Source: Variovorax sp. J22P240
GTDB lineage: Bacteria > Pseudomonadota > Gammaproteobacteria > Burkholderiales > Burkholderiaceae_C
DNA length: 64,000 nucleotides
Direction of reading: 5' to 3'
NCBI RefSeq assembly: GCF_030316855.1
Contig: NZ_JASZYR010000005.1
Coordinates: 310,001-374,000 of the forward strand
Shown here: piece after piece, positions 52,414 to 61,900 of the stretch
Layout of the letters: every line of letters starts with the position of its first letter
Position numbering within the stretch: the stretch's first letter is position 1
The notes under the pieces: generated by a model
The model's input: the letters and a program-made list of their open reading frames with translations, nothing else
What the model was told of the DNA's origin: nothing
Databases searched by the model: none
Program-made: the position numbers and the translations under genes

Positions 52414-53212
52414 GAACTTCTGCCATCAGACGTTGCAGCGCTTCGGTCGGGACCATGGCGTTGTTGGGGTGTGGGTCCGAGGTCCAGATCAGCGGGTGCT
52501 GGAATTGGGAGATCTTCACCGGCATGTGACGAGCGGCTTCGGCTTGCGCCCACTGGTGCGCTGCTTGGTCTTCCGCGTTCGCCAGCATCACGGTTTCGTG
52601 CAGTGCGGTCAATTGGAGGGTTTGCGGAGCGAGCGCGCGCAGCTGCTGCCGCATGGTGGGCGAGATGCCGAAGCCGAACAGTTCTTCGGTGAAGGCGTCG
52701 GGGTCTTTCGCGAGGCGGCGGCGCCACGTCGGGTCGGGCACGCAAAAGGAGCGTTCGAGCGCGTCGACGTGGCCGGCGCGCAGCGTGTCCAGGTAGCGGG
52801 CACCATCGACGATCGGGTCCCACAGGACGAGCCGCGACGGGTCGCAGCGGCCGCTCTTGGCCGCCAGCACTGCCATCGCGGCGCCCAGGCGCGAGCCGAG
52901 CCAGAAGATGCGGCGCGAGCCCGCGCGCCGGCGCAATTCCTCGTGCGCCGAGCAGACGTCGCGGCGCCAGCCTTCGAGCTCGCCGTCGGTGTCCTCGCCT
53001 GGCGAGTCGCCGGTGCCGTAATAGTCGAAGCGCAGCACCGCCACGCCGCCGCGTGCGAGGCGGTCGGCCAGCACGCGGAACAGCCGGTGCGCCCGGATGG
53101 CTTCCTGGCCGAAGGGTTGGCAGATCAGCAGGGCCACGCTGCCGTCGCGTTCGGGGGCATGGAACAGCCCGAACAACTGGCGTGAGGCCGGGCCGAAGAG
53201 CATCGGGGTCAT
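52406..53212 (-). CDS. Alpha/beta-hydrolase-like protein of the NRPS/PKS operon (elbow lacks Ser)
   Basis: Encodes 268 residues starting MTPMLFGPASRQLFGLFHAP. The fold is supported by LLICQPFGQEAIRAHRLFR, AVLRFDYYGTGDSPGED and the elbow RIFWLGSRLGAAMAVLAA. The elbow is G-S-R-L-G, so Arg stands at the normal nucleophile position and the protein may be a non-classical enzyme or a non-catalytic partner. The ATG overlaps the PPTase stop (ATGA) and the 3' end overlaps the second hydrolase. Role in the pathway is inferred from operon position only. Confidence 0.75.
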   Translation of the reverse strand: MTPMLFGPASRQLFGLFHAPERDGSVALLICQPFGQEAIRAHRLFRVLADRLARGGVAVLRFDYYGTGDSPGEDTDGELEGWRRDVCSAHEELRRRAGSRRIFWLGSRLGAAMAVLAAKSGRCDPSRLVLWDPIVDGARYLDTLRAGHVDALERSFCVPDPTWRRRLAKDPDAFTEELFGFGISPTMRQQLRALAPQTLQLTALHETVMLANAEDQAAHQWAQAEAARHMPVKISQFQHPLIWTSDPHPNNAMVPTEALQRLMAEVHE

Positions 53213-53922
53213 GCGTACAACTCGCTTTCCTGCATCATGGGGCGCGGCGCAATCGCATCGACCGCCACCACTCGGGCGATCGCGCACACCACTCCCTGCC
53301 CGCCATCGAATGAACTCAGCGCCAGGCGCACCAGACTCCCGTCGCTGGCGATCTGCACGTCGCGCGCATCGCCGGCCAGGCCCACCTCGAAGCTGCGGGT
53401 GTCGGCGCTGAGGCCCATCCCCGTGGCTTTCAGGCAGGCTTCCTTGCGCGTCCAGCAGCGCAGGAAGGCGCGGTCACGCTCGTCCGGTCGAAACTCTTCC
53501 AATGCACACCGCTCCGTTTCCGTGAAATGCGCGTCGGCCAGAGCCTCGGCATCCGGCATGTGGCGCAACAACTCGACATCGACGCCGACCTCCGCATCCG
53601 TGCTGATCGCAATCAGTCCCACCGACTGGCTATGGCTCAGGTTGAAGCGCACGCCGGCCGGCTCGACCAGTGTGGGCTTGCCGAAGGCGCCATGCGTGAA
53701 GTCCAGGAACGCGCCCGGGATACCGGTGTGCGCCGACAGCGTGCTGCGCAGCGCCGAATGGGCGGCGACGTAGCGATGGCGGTCCCGCGCGAAGACGAAG
53801 CGGTGGGCCCGCTCCCATTCTTCGTTCGACAGGCAGGCGGCCGCTTCCGGCCCCGGCACGACATCGAGATCCACACGCCACAACTGGCAGTGCGCCACGG
53901 AAGGAATCTGGACGATGGACAT
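53209..53922 (-). CDS. Sfp-type 4'-phosphopantetheinyl transferase
   Basis: Transfers phosphopantetheine from CoA to carrier-protein serines, turning apo T/ACP domains into holo forms. It is 237 residues, the Sfp (two-lobed) size. Seen: FARDRHRYVAAHSALRSTLS, FNLSHSQSVGLIAIS, magnesium-binding GVDVELLRHM and the FLRCWTRKEACLKATGMGL motif with Trp-x2-Lys-Glu. It starts 14 bases after the NRPS stop. Its place in the operon fits activation of the four or more carrier domains encoded upstream. Confidence 0.93.
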   Translation of the reverse strand: MSIVQIPSVAHCQLWRVDLDVVPGPEAAACLSNEEWERAHRFVFARDRHRYVAAHSALRSTLSAHTGIPGAFLDFTHGAFGKPTLVEPAGVRFNLSHSQSVGLIAISTDAEVGVDVELLRHMPDAEALADAHFTETERCALEEFRPDERDRAFLRCWTRKEACLKATGMGLSADTRSFEVGLAGDARDVQIASDGSLVRLALSSFDGGQGVVCAIARVVAVDAIAPRPMMQESELYA

Positions 53923-53936
53923 GGCCGTCGCCCTCT

Positions 53937-56900
53937 TCAGCCCTTGCGGCTCCAGCCCCCGAACACGCGGCCCAGCAGGCCGCGCTTCGATCCGCTCTCT
54001 TCCGAAGCCTGCGCGGTCGCCTCGATGGCGGTGCCCGCGGCGGTCGAGGCGAGTTGCGCCAGGCTTTCGAACACGTAGCGGCGCGGCTCCACACGGAAGC
54101 CGAGGCTCTGCTCCGCCTGCCGAAGCACACGCATCGCCAGCAGCGAATCGCCGCCGAGGTCGAAGAAGTTGTCGTTGGCGCGGATGTCGTTGACGTCGAT
54201 GTTCAGTGCGCTCGCCCAGATCTGCGCAAGCCGGGCCTGTTCGGGCAGCAGCAGCGCCGGCGGCCCTTTCTCCTCCTGGACCGGGGCTGCTGCGGACACG
54301 GCCTGCTGCGGCGGCGTGTCGCCGGCGGCGAGGCGTTGGAGGTACTTGGCGCTTTCCGAGTCGCCCGAGGTCCAGAGCGCCTCCAGTGTGTCGTCCGGCC
54401 GTTGTGCGACGAGGTGCAGCAGTTCGACGAAGCGCTCCTTGAAGGCGGCGCCCGTTTCGCGGCGGTAGATGTCGGCGTTGTAGGTGATCGCGCCTTCCAG
54501 CCCCTTCGGCTTGTCCATGAGCCAGATGCCGAGGTCGTCCGTCGCGCCGCGTTGCAGCAGGTGCATCTGACGGTCCTGGAGATCGCCGATGCCCGGCGGC
54601 CGTTCGCGCGCATCCTGGAAGGAGAAGAGGGCCTGGTAGAGCCCCACGCCCTGGGCGCGCTCGACGAACTCGGGCTCGACCACCAGGCGCTCGAAGGGCA
54701 CCTGCTGGTAGTTCATGACTGACAGCAACTCCTGCTTGACGTAGCGCATGAACTCCCCGAAACGCAGCGAACCGTCGACCTGGAAGGACAGCGGCAGCAC
54801 GTTGTTGAAGAAGCCCATGATCGACTCGGTCTCCGGCGCTTCGCGGCCGCGCACCGGCGTCGCGATCACGATGGAACGTGTCTCGATGACGCTGCTCATC
54901 ATCAGGATGTAGACGCCGAGCGTCAGCATGTTGAGCGTGACGTTGTGGCCGCGCCCGGCGTCGCGCAGGCGCTCGGTCAGTGCCTTGTCGACGCTGATCC
55001 AGTGCGTGCCGCCTTGGCCGCTCATGCCCGCGCGGCGCGGCATGTCCGTCTGGGGTGCCTTGGGCGTCGGCGAATTCGCGAAACGGTTCTTCCAGTATTG
55101 CAGCTGGGTCTCCAGCTCCGGCTGTTCCAGCCAGTTCGCGTACCACTCGGCGTAGTCGCCGTGGGTCAGGACGGGCTCGGGCAGTCCGTGCGGCTCGCCG
55201 CGCACCAGCGCCCCATAGATCTGCGACAGCTCGCTCTGCAGGATGTCGAAGGACCAGCCATCCCACACCAGGTGGTGCGGCACGAAGACAAAAGCATGGT
55301 CGTCTTCCGCGACCTTGTACAGCGCGGCATGGAAGAGCGGGGCCTTGTGGATGTCGATCGGGCGGTCGGCCAGCTCCTGCATGAGTTCGAGCAACTCGTC
55401 CTCGCGCTGGTCCGCAGGCAGGCTGCCGAGGTCGACCAGAGGCAGTTCGTAGTCGATGCTGTCGGCGATCAGCGCCACCGGCTCGCCGGTCTGTGGATCG
55501 ATGCCCACCGAGGTGCGCAGCGAAGCCTGCCGGCGGATGATTTCGCGGAGCGCCGCATTGAACTTGGGAACGTCCAGCGGCCCGCCGAGCCGGTGCGCGG
55601 AAGGCGCGTTGTAGACCGAGCGGCCCGGGTGCAACTCCTCGACGAAGCGGATGCGCTCCTGCATCGGCGTGAGCGGCGCGCTGCGGCGGCCGGCCATGTG
55701 CGGAATGGGCTCGCTGCGCGGCGCGTCATCGCCGCTCAGGCTGTCGATCGCCGCTGCCAGCCGCTCGGCGGTCGGGGCTTCGAACAGAGTGCGAAGCGGC
55801 ACCGTGATGCCGAACTCGCGGCTCAGCAGCGTCGACACGCGAGCCGCGAGCAGCGAATGTCCCCCCAGCGCGAAGAAGTCGTCGCGGATGCCGAGCCCGG
55901 GCAGGTTGAGCACGCGCTCCATGGTTTCCATCACGACGCGCTCGCGCTCGTTGCGGGGCAAGACGCGTTCCGTCGTTTCCTGCCGGGTCGCGCTCGGCTT
56001 GGGCAGGGCCTTGCGGTCGACCTTGCCGTTGGGCAGCAGCGGAATGGCGTCGAGCGAGACGACGTGCTGCGGCACCATGTACTGCGGCAGGCGGCTGCGC
56101 AGATGGCGGTCCAGCGCCGCGAGGTCGACCGTCGCACCGGGGGAATTCGCGAGGTAGGCCACCAGTCGCACGTCGCCGGGCTGGTCTTCGCGCGTGACCA
56201 CCACGCTGCGGGCCACGCCGGGTGCCTCGTTGCAGCGCGCCTCGATCTCGCCGAGCTCGATGCGGTAGCCGCGCACCTTCACCTGGAAGTCGAAGCGTCC
56301 CATGTGCTCCAGCAGACCGTCGTTGCGCCAGCGGCCGCGGTCGCCGCTGCGGTAGATCAGCGTGTCCACGCCGTCGATGGCGGTCGTCACGAAGCGCTCC
56401 GCCGTGAGTTCGGGGCGATCGAGATAGCCGAGCGTGACGCCCATTCCGCTGATGCAGATCTCGCCCGGCACGCCGATGGGGCAGGGTTGCAGGTTGTTGT
56501 CGAGGATCCAGACGCCGGTGTTCGCCATCGGGCGGCCGATCGAGACGCCACGCGCCGCGATGCGCGGCCGCTCCATGCGCCAGACCGTCGACCACACGGT
56601 GGTCTCGGTGGGCCCATACAAGTTCCACAGCTCGGAGCTGCGATCCAGCAGTTCGAGCGAGAGGTCCGCTGGCACCGGCTCGGCGCCGATCCAGGCGCGG
56701 AAGCCGCGTGCACCCGACCATTGCGCATCGAGCAGCAGCCGCCACATGCCGGGCGTGGCCTGCAAGATGGTGATGGATTCGGATTCGAGCAGCGCGCGCA
56801 GGCGGTTGCCGTCCATGGCGACCTCGCGCTGCACGATGACGATCTCGGCGCCCGCCGCCAGCGGCAGCATCACTTCGGGCACAGCCATGTCGAAGGACAG

Positions 56901-58949
56901 CGTGGTCACGGCGGCCAGGCGGTCCTGCGCCGTGATGCCGGGCTCGCGCTGCATGGTCTGCATCAGGTTCGCAACCGCGCGGTGCGGCACGCACACGCCC
57001 TTGGGCTTGCCGGTGGAGCCGGAGGTGTAGATCACGTAGGCCGTGTCCTCGGCCTGCGCGTCCTGGGATCCCGCCGCGAGCGGCGTTGCCGGCTCGTCGA
57101 GCCAGGCGGTCTCGCGGTCGAGCAGGAACACGCGCTGGGCCGCATCGGCGCACCAGTTGACCGGTGCGGCGGCGATCGACGATGCGGTCAGCAGCAGTCC
57201 CAGGCGCGCATCCTCGGCGTAATAGTCGAGGCGGGCCTGCGGGAAGGCGGGGTCCAGTGGCACGTAGGCGGCGCCGCTCTTCAGCACGGCGAGCAGGGCC
57301 ACGAACATGTCGGTGCCGCGGTCCAGGCACAGGCCGACGCGCTGGCCGCGGCCCATGCCGCGTGCGCGCAAGGCGTGCGCCAGGCGATTCGACCGCACGT
57401 CGAGTTCGCGGTAGCTCATGCTTCGCGCGCCGTCGCGCAGGGCCGGCCGCTCGGGCTGCGCGGCCGCATGCGCCACGAAGCCGGCGTGCATCAGCGGATC
57501 GCCTTCGATCGGCGTCGGTGCCGGCTGCAACGCGGTGATCGCACGCGCCTCGTCGGCCGACAGCACCTGCAGCTTGCCGACGGCCTGCGCCGGGTCATTC
57601 ACCACGGAGCGCAGCAGGCATTCGTACATGACCAGCCAGCGGCGCACAGTGGCATCGTCGTACAGGTCGGCGTTGTATTGCGCCTCCATCTGCATGCCGC
57701 CGACCACGGGCGTGATGTTGAGGAAGAGCTCGAAGTTCTCGTAGCGGCGCGCGATGGTGCTCTGCTCGACCTTCAGGTCCGGGAAGTTGCCGTCGTTGGG
57801 CGCCGCATCGCGGTCGACGTTGAACAGCACGTTCACCAGCGGCAGCCGGCTCGGGTCGCGCGGCACTGGCAGCTTCTTGAGGAGCGAGCCGTAGGTCAGC
57901 GTCTGGTGTTCGAAGGCATCGAGCAGCGCGCTGCCCGATTGGCGTGCGAGCGCATCGAAAGGCGCATTCGCGTCGACTGCCACGCGAATCGGCAGGAGGT
58001 TCACGCAGTGGCCCACGAGGTCCGGCATGTCGCTGGGCATCTGCCCCGCGGCGGCGATGCCGACCACCAGATCGTCCTGCGCCGTCAGCCGGTGGAGCGT
58101 CGCGGCAAAGGCGCTGAACATCGTCGCGAAGAGACTGGTGCCCGTTCCCGAGCCGACCTTGCGCAGCCCGTCGATCAGGGACTGGTCCAGCACGTGGTCG
58201 ATGCGGTAGGAGCTGAAGGTGCGAACGGCAGGCCTTGGGCGGTCGAGCGGCAGTTCCAGCACCGGCAGGCTGCCCCCGGCATAGCGCGAGAGCCAGTAGT
58301 CGATGTGCGTCTGCATGTCGGGGCTCGACGCTTCCTCGGCCTCCCACGTGGCGTAGTCGGAGTAGCGCGCGGCCGGTTCGAGCGCCGGGCCGGCGCCGGT
58401 CTGCTCCGCATAGAGCGCGCCGAGGTCCTCGCTGATGACGCCCCACGACCAGCCGTCGCAGATGGCGTGGTGCGCGGTCATCACGAGCACATGGTCGGTC
58501 GGAGAGAGCTGATACAGCGCGGCCCGGAACAACGGGCCTTTCTCCAGCAGGAAGGGGTCCTGCACGGCGGCAAGCCCGTCTTCCTCCAGCCGGCGCTGCT
58601 GCGCGGCCGCGTCGAGGTGTCGCAGGTCATGCTGGCCCATCTGCACCGGAGCGGCCTCGCCGATCAGCAACTGGGTGCCGTCGGGCGAGATCGTCGAGCG
58701 CAGGGATTCATGGCGTGCGATCAGCTGGTCGAGTGCCGCGCCCAGCGCGGGCGTGTCCAGCAGGCCCTTGAGGCGAAGCCGCATCGACTCGTTGTAGGCC
58801 AGCGATGCCTGGGGGCTCAGCCGGTCGCCGAGCCAGACTTCGCGCTGCGCTTCGGTCGTCGCGACGATGCGCTCGATCAGGCCCACGGCGAACGGGTCGA
58901 ACTCGTCCACGGCGCTGTCGTCGGAGGGGGTGAGGACGGCTGTGGTCAT
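53937..58949 (-). CDS. Nonribosomal peptide synthetase, C-A-T-C-T without thioesterase
   Basis: Encodes 1670 residues. Domains: C1 (about 30-450) with HHAICDG at 160-166; A (about 490-990) with YVIYTSGSTGKPKG, FDMAVPE, NLYGPTETTVW, YRSGDRGRWRNDGLLE and LPNGKVDRKAL; T1 with FFALGGHSLLAARV (Ser1032); C2 (about 1075-1510) with HHLVWDGW starting at 1225; T2 with NFFDLGGDSLLAMRV (Ser1602). The protein ends 68 residues later with no TE or reductase domain. The A-domain pocket read by hand is D-M-P-Q-W-G-L-V-W-K, which I cannot assign. The ATG overlaps the PKS stop. T2 has no A domain of its own in this protein. Confidence 0.93.
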   Translation of the reverse strand: MTTAVLTPSDDSAVDEFDPFAVGLIERIVATTEAQREVWLGDRLSPQASLAYNESMRLRLKGLLDTPALGAALDQLIARHESLRSTISPDGTQLLIGEAAPVQMGQHDLRHLDAAAQQRRLEEDGLAAVQDPFLLEKGPLFRAALYQLSPTDHVLVMTAHHAICDGWSWGVISEDLGALYAEQTGAGPALEPAARYSDYATWEAEEASSPDMQTHIDYWLSRYAGGSLPVLELPLDRPRPAVRTFSSYRIDHVLDQSLIDGLRKVGSGTGTSLFATMFSAFAATLHRLTAQDDLVVGIAAAGQMPSDMPDLVGHCVNLLPIRVAVDANAPFDALARQSGSALLDAFEHQTLTYGSLLKKLPVPRDPSRLPLVNVLFNVDRDAAPNDGNFPDLKVEQSTIARRYENFELFLNITPVVGGMQMEAQYNADLYDDATVRRWLVMYECLLRSVVNDPAQAVGKLQVLSADEARAITALQPAPTPIEGDPLMHAGFVAHAAAQPERPALRDGARSMSYRELDVRSNRLAHALRARGMGRGQRVGLCLDRGTDMFVALLAVLKSGAAYVPLDPAFPQARLDYYAEDARLGLLLTASSIAAAPVNWCADAAQRVFLLDRETAWLDEPATPLAAGSQDAQAEDTAYVIYTSGSTGKPKGVCVPHRAVANLMQTMQREPGITAQDRLAAVTTLSFDMAVPEVMLPLAAGAEIVIVQREVAMDGNRLRALLESESITILQATPGMWRLLLDAQWSGARGFRAWIGAEPVPADLSLELLDRSSELWNLYGPTETTVWSTVWRMERPRIAARGVSIGRPMANTGVWILDNNLQPCPIGVPGEICISGMGVTLGYLDRPELTAERFVTTAIDGVDTLIYRSGDRGRWRNDGLLEHMGRFDFQVKVRGYRIELGEIEARCNEAPGVARSVVVTREDQPGDVRLVAYLANSPGATVDLAALDRHLRSRLPQYMVPQHVVSLDAIPLLPNGKVDRKALPKPSATRQETTERVLPRNERERVVMETMERVLNLPGLGIRDDFFALGGHSLLAARVSTLLSREFGITVPLRTLFEAPTAERLAAAIDSLSGDDAPRSEPIPHMAGRRSAPLTPMQERIRFVEELHPGRSVYNAPSAHRLGGPLDVPKFNAALREIIRRQASLRTSVGIDPQTGEPVALIADSIDYELPLVDLGSLPADQREDELLELMQELADRPIDIHKAPLFHAALYKVAEDDHAFVFVPHHLVWDGWSFDILQSELSQIYGALVRGEPHGLPEPVLTHGDYAEWYANWLEQPELETQLQYWKNRFANSPTPKAPQTDMPRRAGMSGQGGTHWISVDKALTERLRDAGRGHNVTLNMLTLGVYILMMSSVIETRSIVIATPVRGREAPETESIMGFFNNVLPLSFQVDGSLRFGEFMRYVKQELLSVMNYQQVPFERLVVEPEFVERAQGVGLYQALFSFQDARERPPGIGDLQDRQMHLLQRGATDDLGIWLMDKPKGLEGAITYNADIYRRETGAAFKERFVELLHLVAQRPDDTLEALWTSGDSESAKYLQRLAAGDTPPQQAVSAAAPVQEEKGPPALLLPEQARLAQIWASALNIDVNDIRANDNFFDLGGDSLLAMRVLRQAEQSLGFRVEPRRYVFESLAQLASTAAGTAIEATAQASEESGSKRGLLGRVFGGWSRKG

Positions 58950-61900
58950 GCTTGGAACTTCATGAATTTGCCTTGGGCGGTCGGATCGGGAACGAACCAT
59001 GCGGGCTGGCCGTCCTTGTCACGGCCGAGGCGCGCGTTGGGCACGGGCGGGTTGGACGGGTCGAAGGCCGGCTTCGGCGCCGCACGGCGCGGCAGCAGTT
59101 CGGCCTCCTGCATCTCGGCGATCGATTCCTTGAAGGCGGACTTGATGGTCGCGATGTCCTGCTGCGTGTGCGCGGTCGTCATGAAGCAGGGGAAGTTGTC
59201 CAGGATGTGCACGCCGCGGCTGCGCATCATGGCGAACAGCAAGTCCTGCAGCGGGTGGTCTTCCAGCCAGCTCACGCGCCACAGCGATGAGAAGTAGCGA
59301 ATCTCGAGAGGCGCGCCGACCTCGCGGCAGAAGGCCGAGAGTTCGTCGGCCATGGCCGCGGTGTGCAGGTTCAGCTGGGTCTGCAGCTTGTTGTTGTCCT
59401 GCTTCAGGTGTTCGAGCGCGGCCTTGGATGCGGCGAGCGCCAGCGGGTGCCGAACGAAAGTGCCGGCGAAGTAGGTCACGCCCACGGTGGGCACCGAGTC
59501 GTCGCCGTACTGCCAGGGGCCGCCATCGAGCGCGTCCATGTAGGTGCGCTTGCCGGCGATCACGCCGACCGGGAAGCCACCACCGAGCACCTTGCCGTAG
59601 GTCGCGAGGTCGGCGCGGATGCCGAACACGGCCTGCGCGCCGCCCAGGTCGCAGCGGAAGCCGGTGATGACCTCGTCGAAGATCAGGCAGGTTTCGGACT
59701 TCTCCGTGATGGCCCGCACCTCGCGCAGGAACTCGCGCGGCTGGAAGTCGGGCCGGCGGCTCTGCACCGGCTCGACCAGTACGGCGGCCAGGTCGTCGGC
59801 ATTGGCGCGGATGAACTCCAGCGCTTCCGGCGTGCCGTAGTCGAGCACGCGGACGTCGCCGAACATCCCTTGCAGCACGCCCGGCGCCGCCGACATGCCC
59901 TTGGCATTGCGCCCTGCGCGCACCAGCACTTCGTCGAAGGTGCCGTGGTAGGAGCCCGTGAACAGCACCACGGTGCTGCGGCCGGTGACCGTGCGCGCGA
60001 TGCGCAGCGCGGCCATCACGGCCTCCGAGCCCGTGTTGCACAGGCCTGCGCGGTCGAAGCCGGTGAGGTCGCACAGAAGTTGCGTGACGTCGGCCGCGAG
60101 CGGATGCTGCGGGCCGATCTCATAGCCCAGGTCCAACTGCTTGCGCACTGCGTCGTTGATGAAGTCCGGCGTCCAGCCGAAGAGGTTCATGCCGAAGCCG
60201 TTCAGCGTGTCGACGTATTCGTTGCCGTCGATGTCCCAGAGGCGTGAGCCCTTGGAGCGCTCGATGACGATCTGGTAGGTGATCTCCTTGGTCGCGGGAC
60301 GGAAGCCGTTGACCACGCGCGGATCGGCCATGTGCGGACGGTTGCGCTCGGTGAAGGCCTTGCTGCTGCGCGTGCGCTCCACGTAGCGCCGCATGAAGGC
60401 CGCCAGGCGCGCCTTCTGCCGTTCGGTCGGCTCCTTGCTCTGCGTGTGGATGCGCGCGATGGCGCCGAAGGCTTTCTTGACGTCGTACTTCTGCAGCGGC
60501 GCGGCGGGCTCTTCGGTGGCAGCCGGCGTGGGGGAATTGGACGCCGTAGCCGCGGCGGTGGCCATGGGCGTGGGTTGCTCCGCCACCGATGCCGGCAGCG
60601 CTGGGCTGACCGGAACCGTCGGCGCCGCCGACAGCAATGCGAGTTGCTGTTGCATCAATTGCATCTGTTGCGCGATGACCTGCTGCATCAGGGTGCCGTT
60701 GCCCGCCGCAAGGCCAGCCGAGGGCTGAATCGCCGGCATCGCAGGGATCGACATGGCCGCCACCTGTTGAGGCATGGCCGCCGCCGCTGCGGGTGCCGCC
60801 ATTGGCACTGCGGCCACGGGTGCTGCCGGGTCGGGTGGCAGCGTGGCATCCAGGAACTCGGCCAGCGCGTCGAAGCTGCGATAGCTTTCCATCAGCTGCC
60901 GGAAGGTGAGGTTGACCTTGAAGTTCTTCTTGACTTGCAGCGCAGCCTGCGTGAGCGTGAGCGAATCGAGGCCGATCTCGACGAAGGGCGCTGCGCCCTC
61001 GACGTCGCTCATGTCGACACCCGAGAGGTTCTCGAACAGTTCGCGCAGGCGCGTGACGAGGGATGCACGGCGCGCGGGGGGCGCGGATGTGGCGACAGCA
61101 GCGACAGTCATTGTCAACTCCGAAATCGATGTGGAAGGAGGGGCTGAAAGGGCGGAAAGGTCTGAAGAAGGGGCAAGAGCGACAGGTGCAACCGGCACGA
61201 CTGGCGCGGCGGAAGCCGTTGCCATCTCGACCCAGAAGCGCTTGCGCTCGAACGGATAGGTGGGCAGGCGCACGCGATGCTTGCGCTCGCGCGGATCGAG
61301 GGCGCCGAGGTCGATCTCGACGCCTTGCGCCCAGAGACGCCCGGCGGCGAGCCGCCATGCGGCGCTCTCGCCCTGTGCCGGGTCCGGCAACAGCGACCCG
61401 GCAGGTGCGGGCACCGCCTTGGTCGCGTGCTGGCGCACCAGCGTTGCGAGCGTGTTGCGGGGGCCGATCTCGACGAAGAACGGATGCGCGAGCTGGCCCA
61501 GCACTTCGCGCACGGCGGGCGAGAAGCGAACGGTCTCGCGCAAGTGCCGGGCCCAGTAGTGCGGGTCGGTCGCTTCCTCGTCCGTCAGCAGGCGGCCCGT
61601 GAGCGTCGAATAGATTGGCAGGCTGGGCACCGACAGCGGCGTCTGGCGCACCAGCGCCTCGAAGGGCGCGACGGCGGCGTCCATCATGGCGGAGTGGAAG
61701 GCGTGCGAGGTCTGCAGCGTCTTCGCGACGATGCCCTTGGCCTCCAGCGCGGCGCGCAGGTTCTCGATCGCATCACTCGGACCGGCGGCGACGCAGACGG
61801 CCGGGCCGTTGTCGGCGGCCAGTGAAATGCCTTCGGGCAGGAGCGGCAGCAGCTCGGCGGCCGCGAGGCGCACCGACAGCATCGTGCCGGCAGGCAGCGC

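Noticed and set aside
54945..59297. 1450-codon open frame on the + strand opposite the NRPS
   Set aside because: It is the antisense shadow of a high-GC coding region: low complexity, Arg/Val/Gly/His-rich, no domain, while the minus strand shows every NRPS motif.
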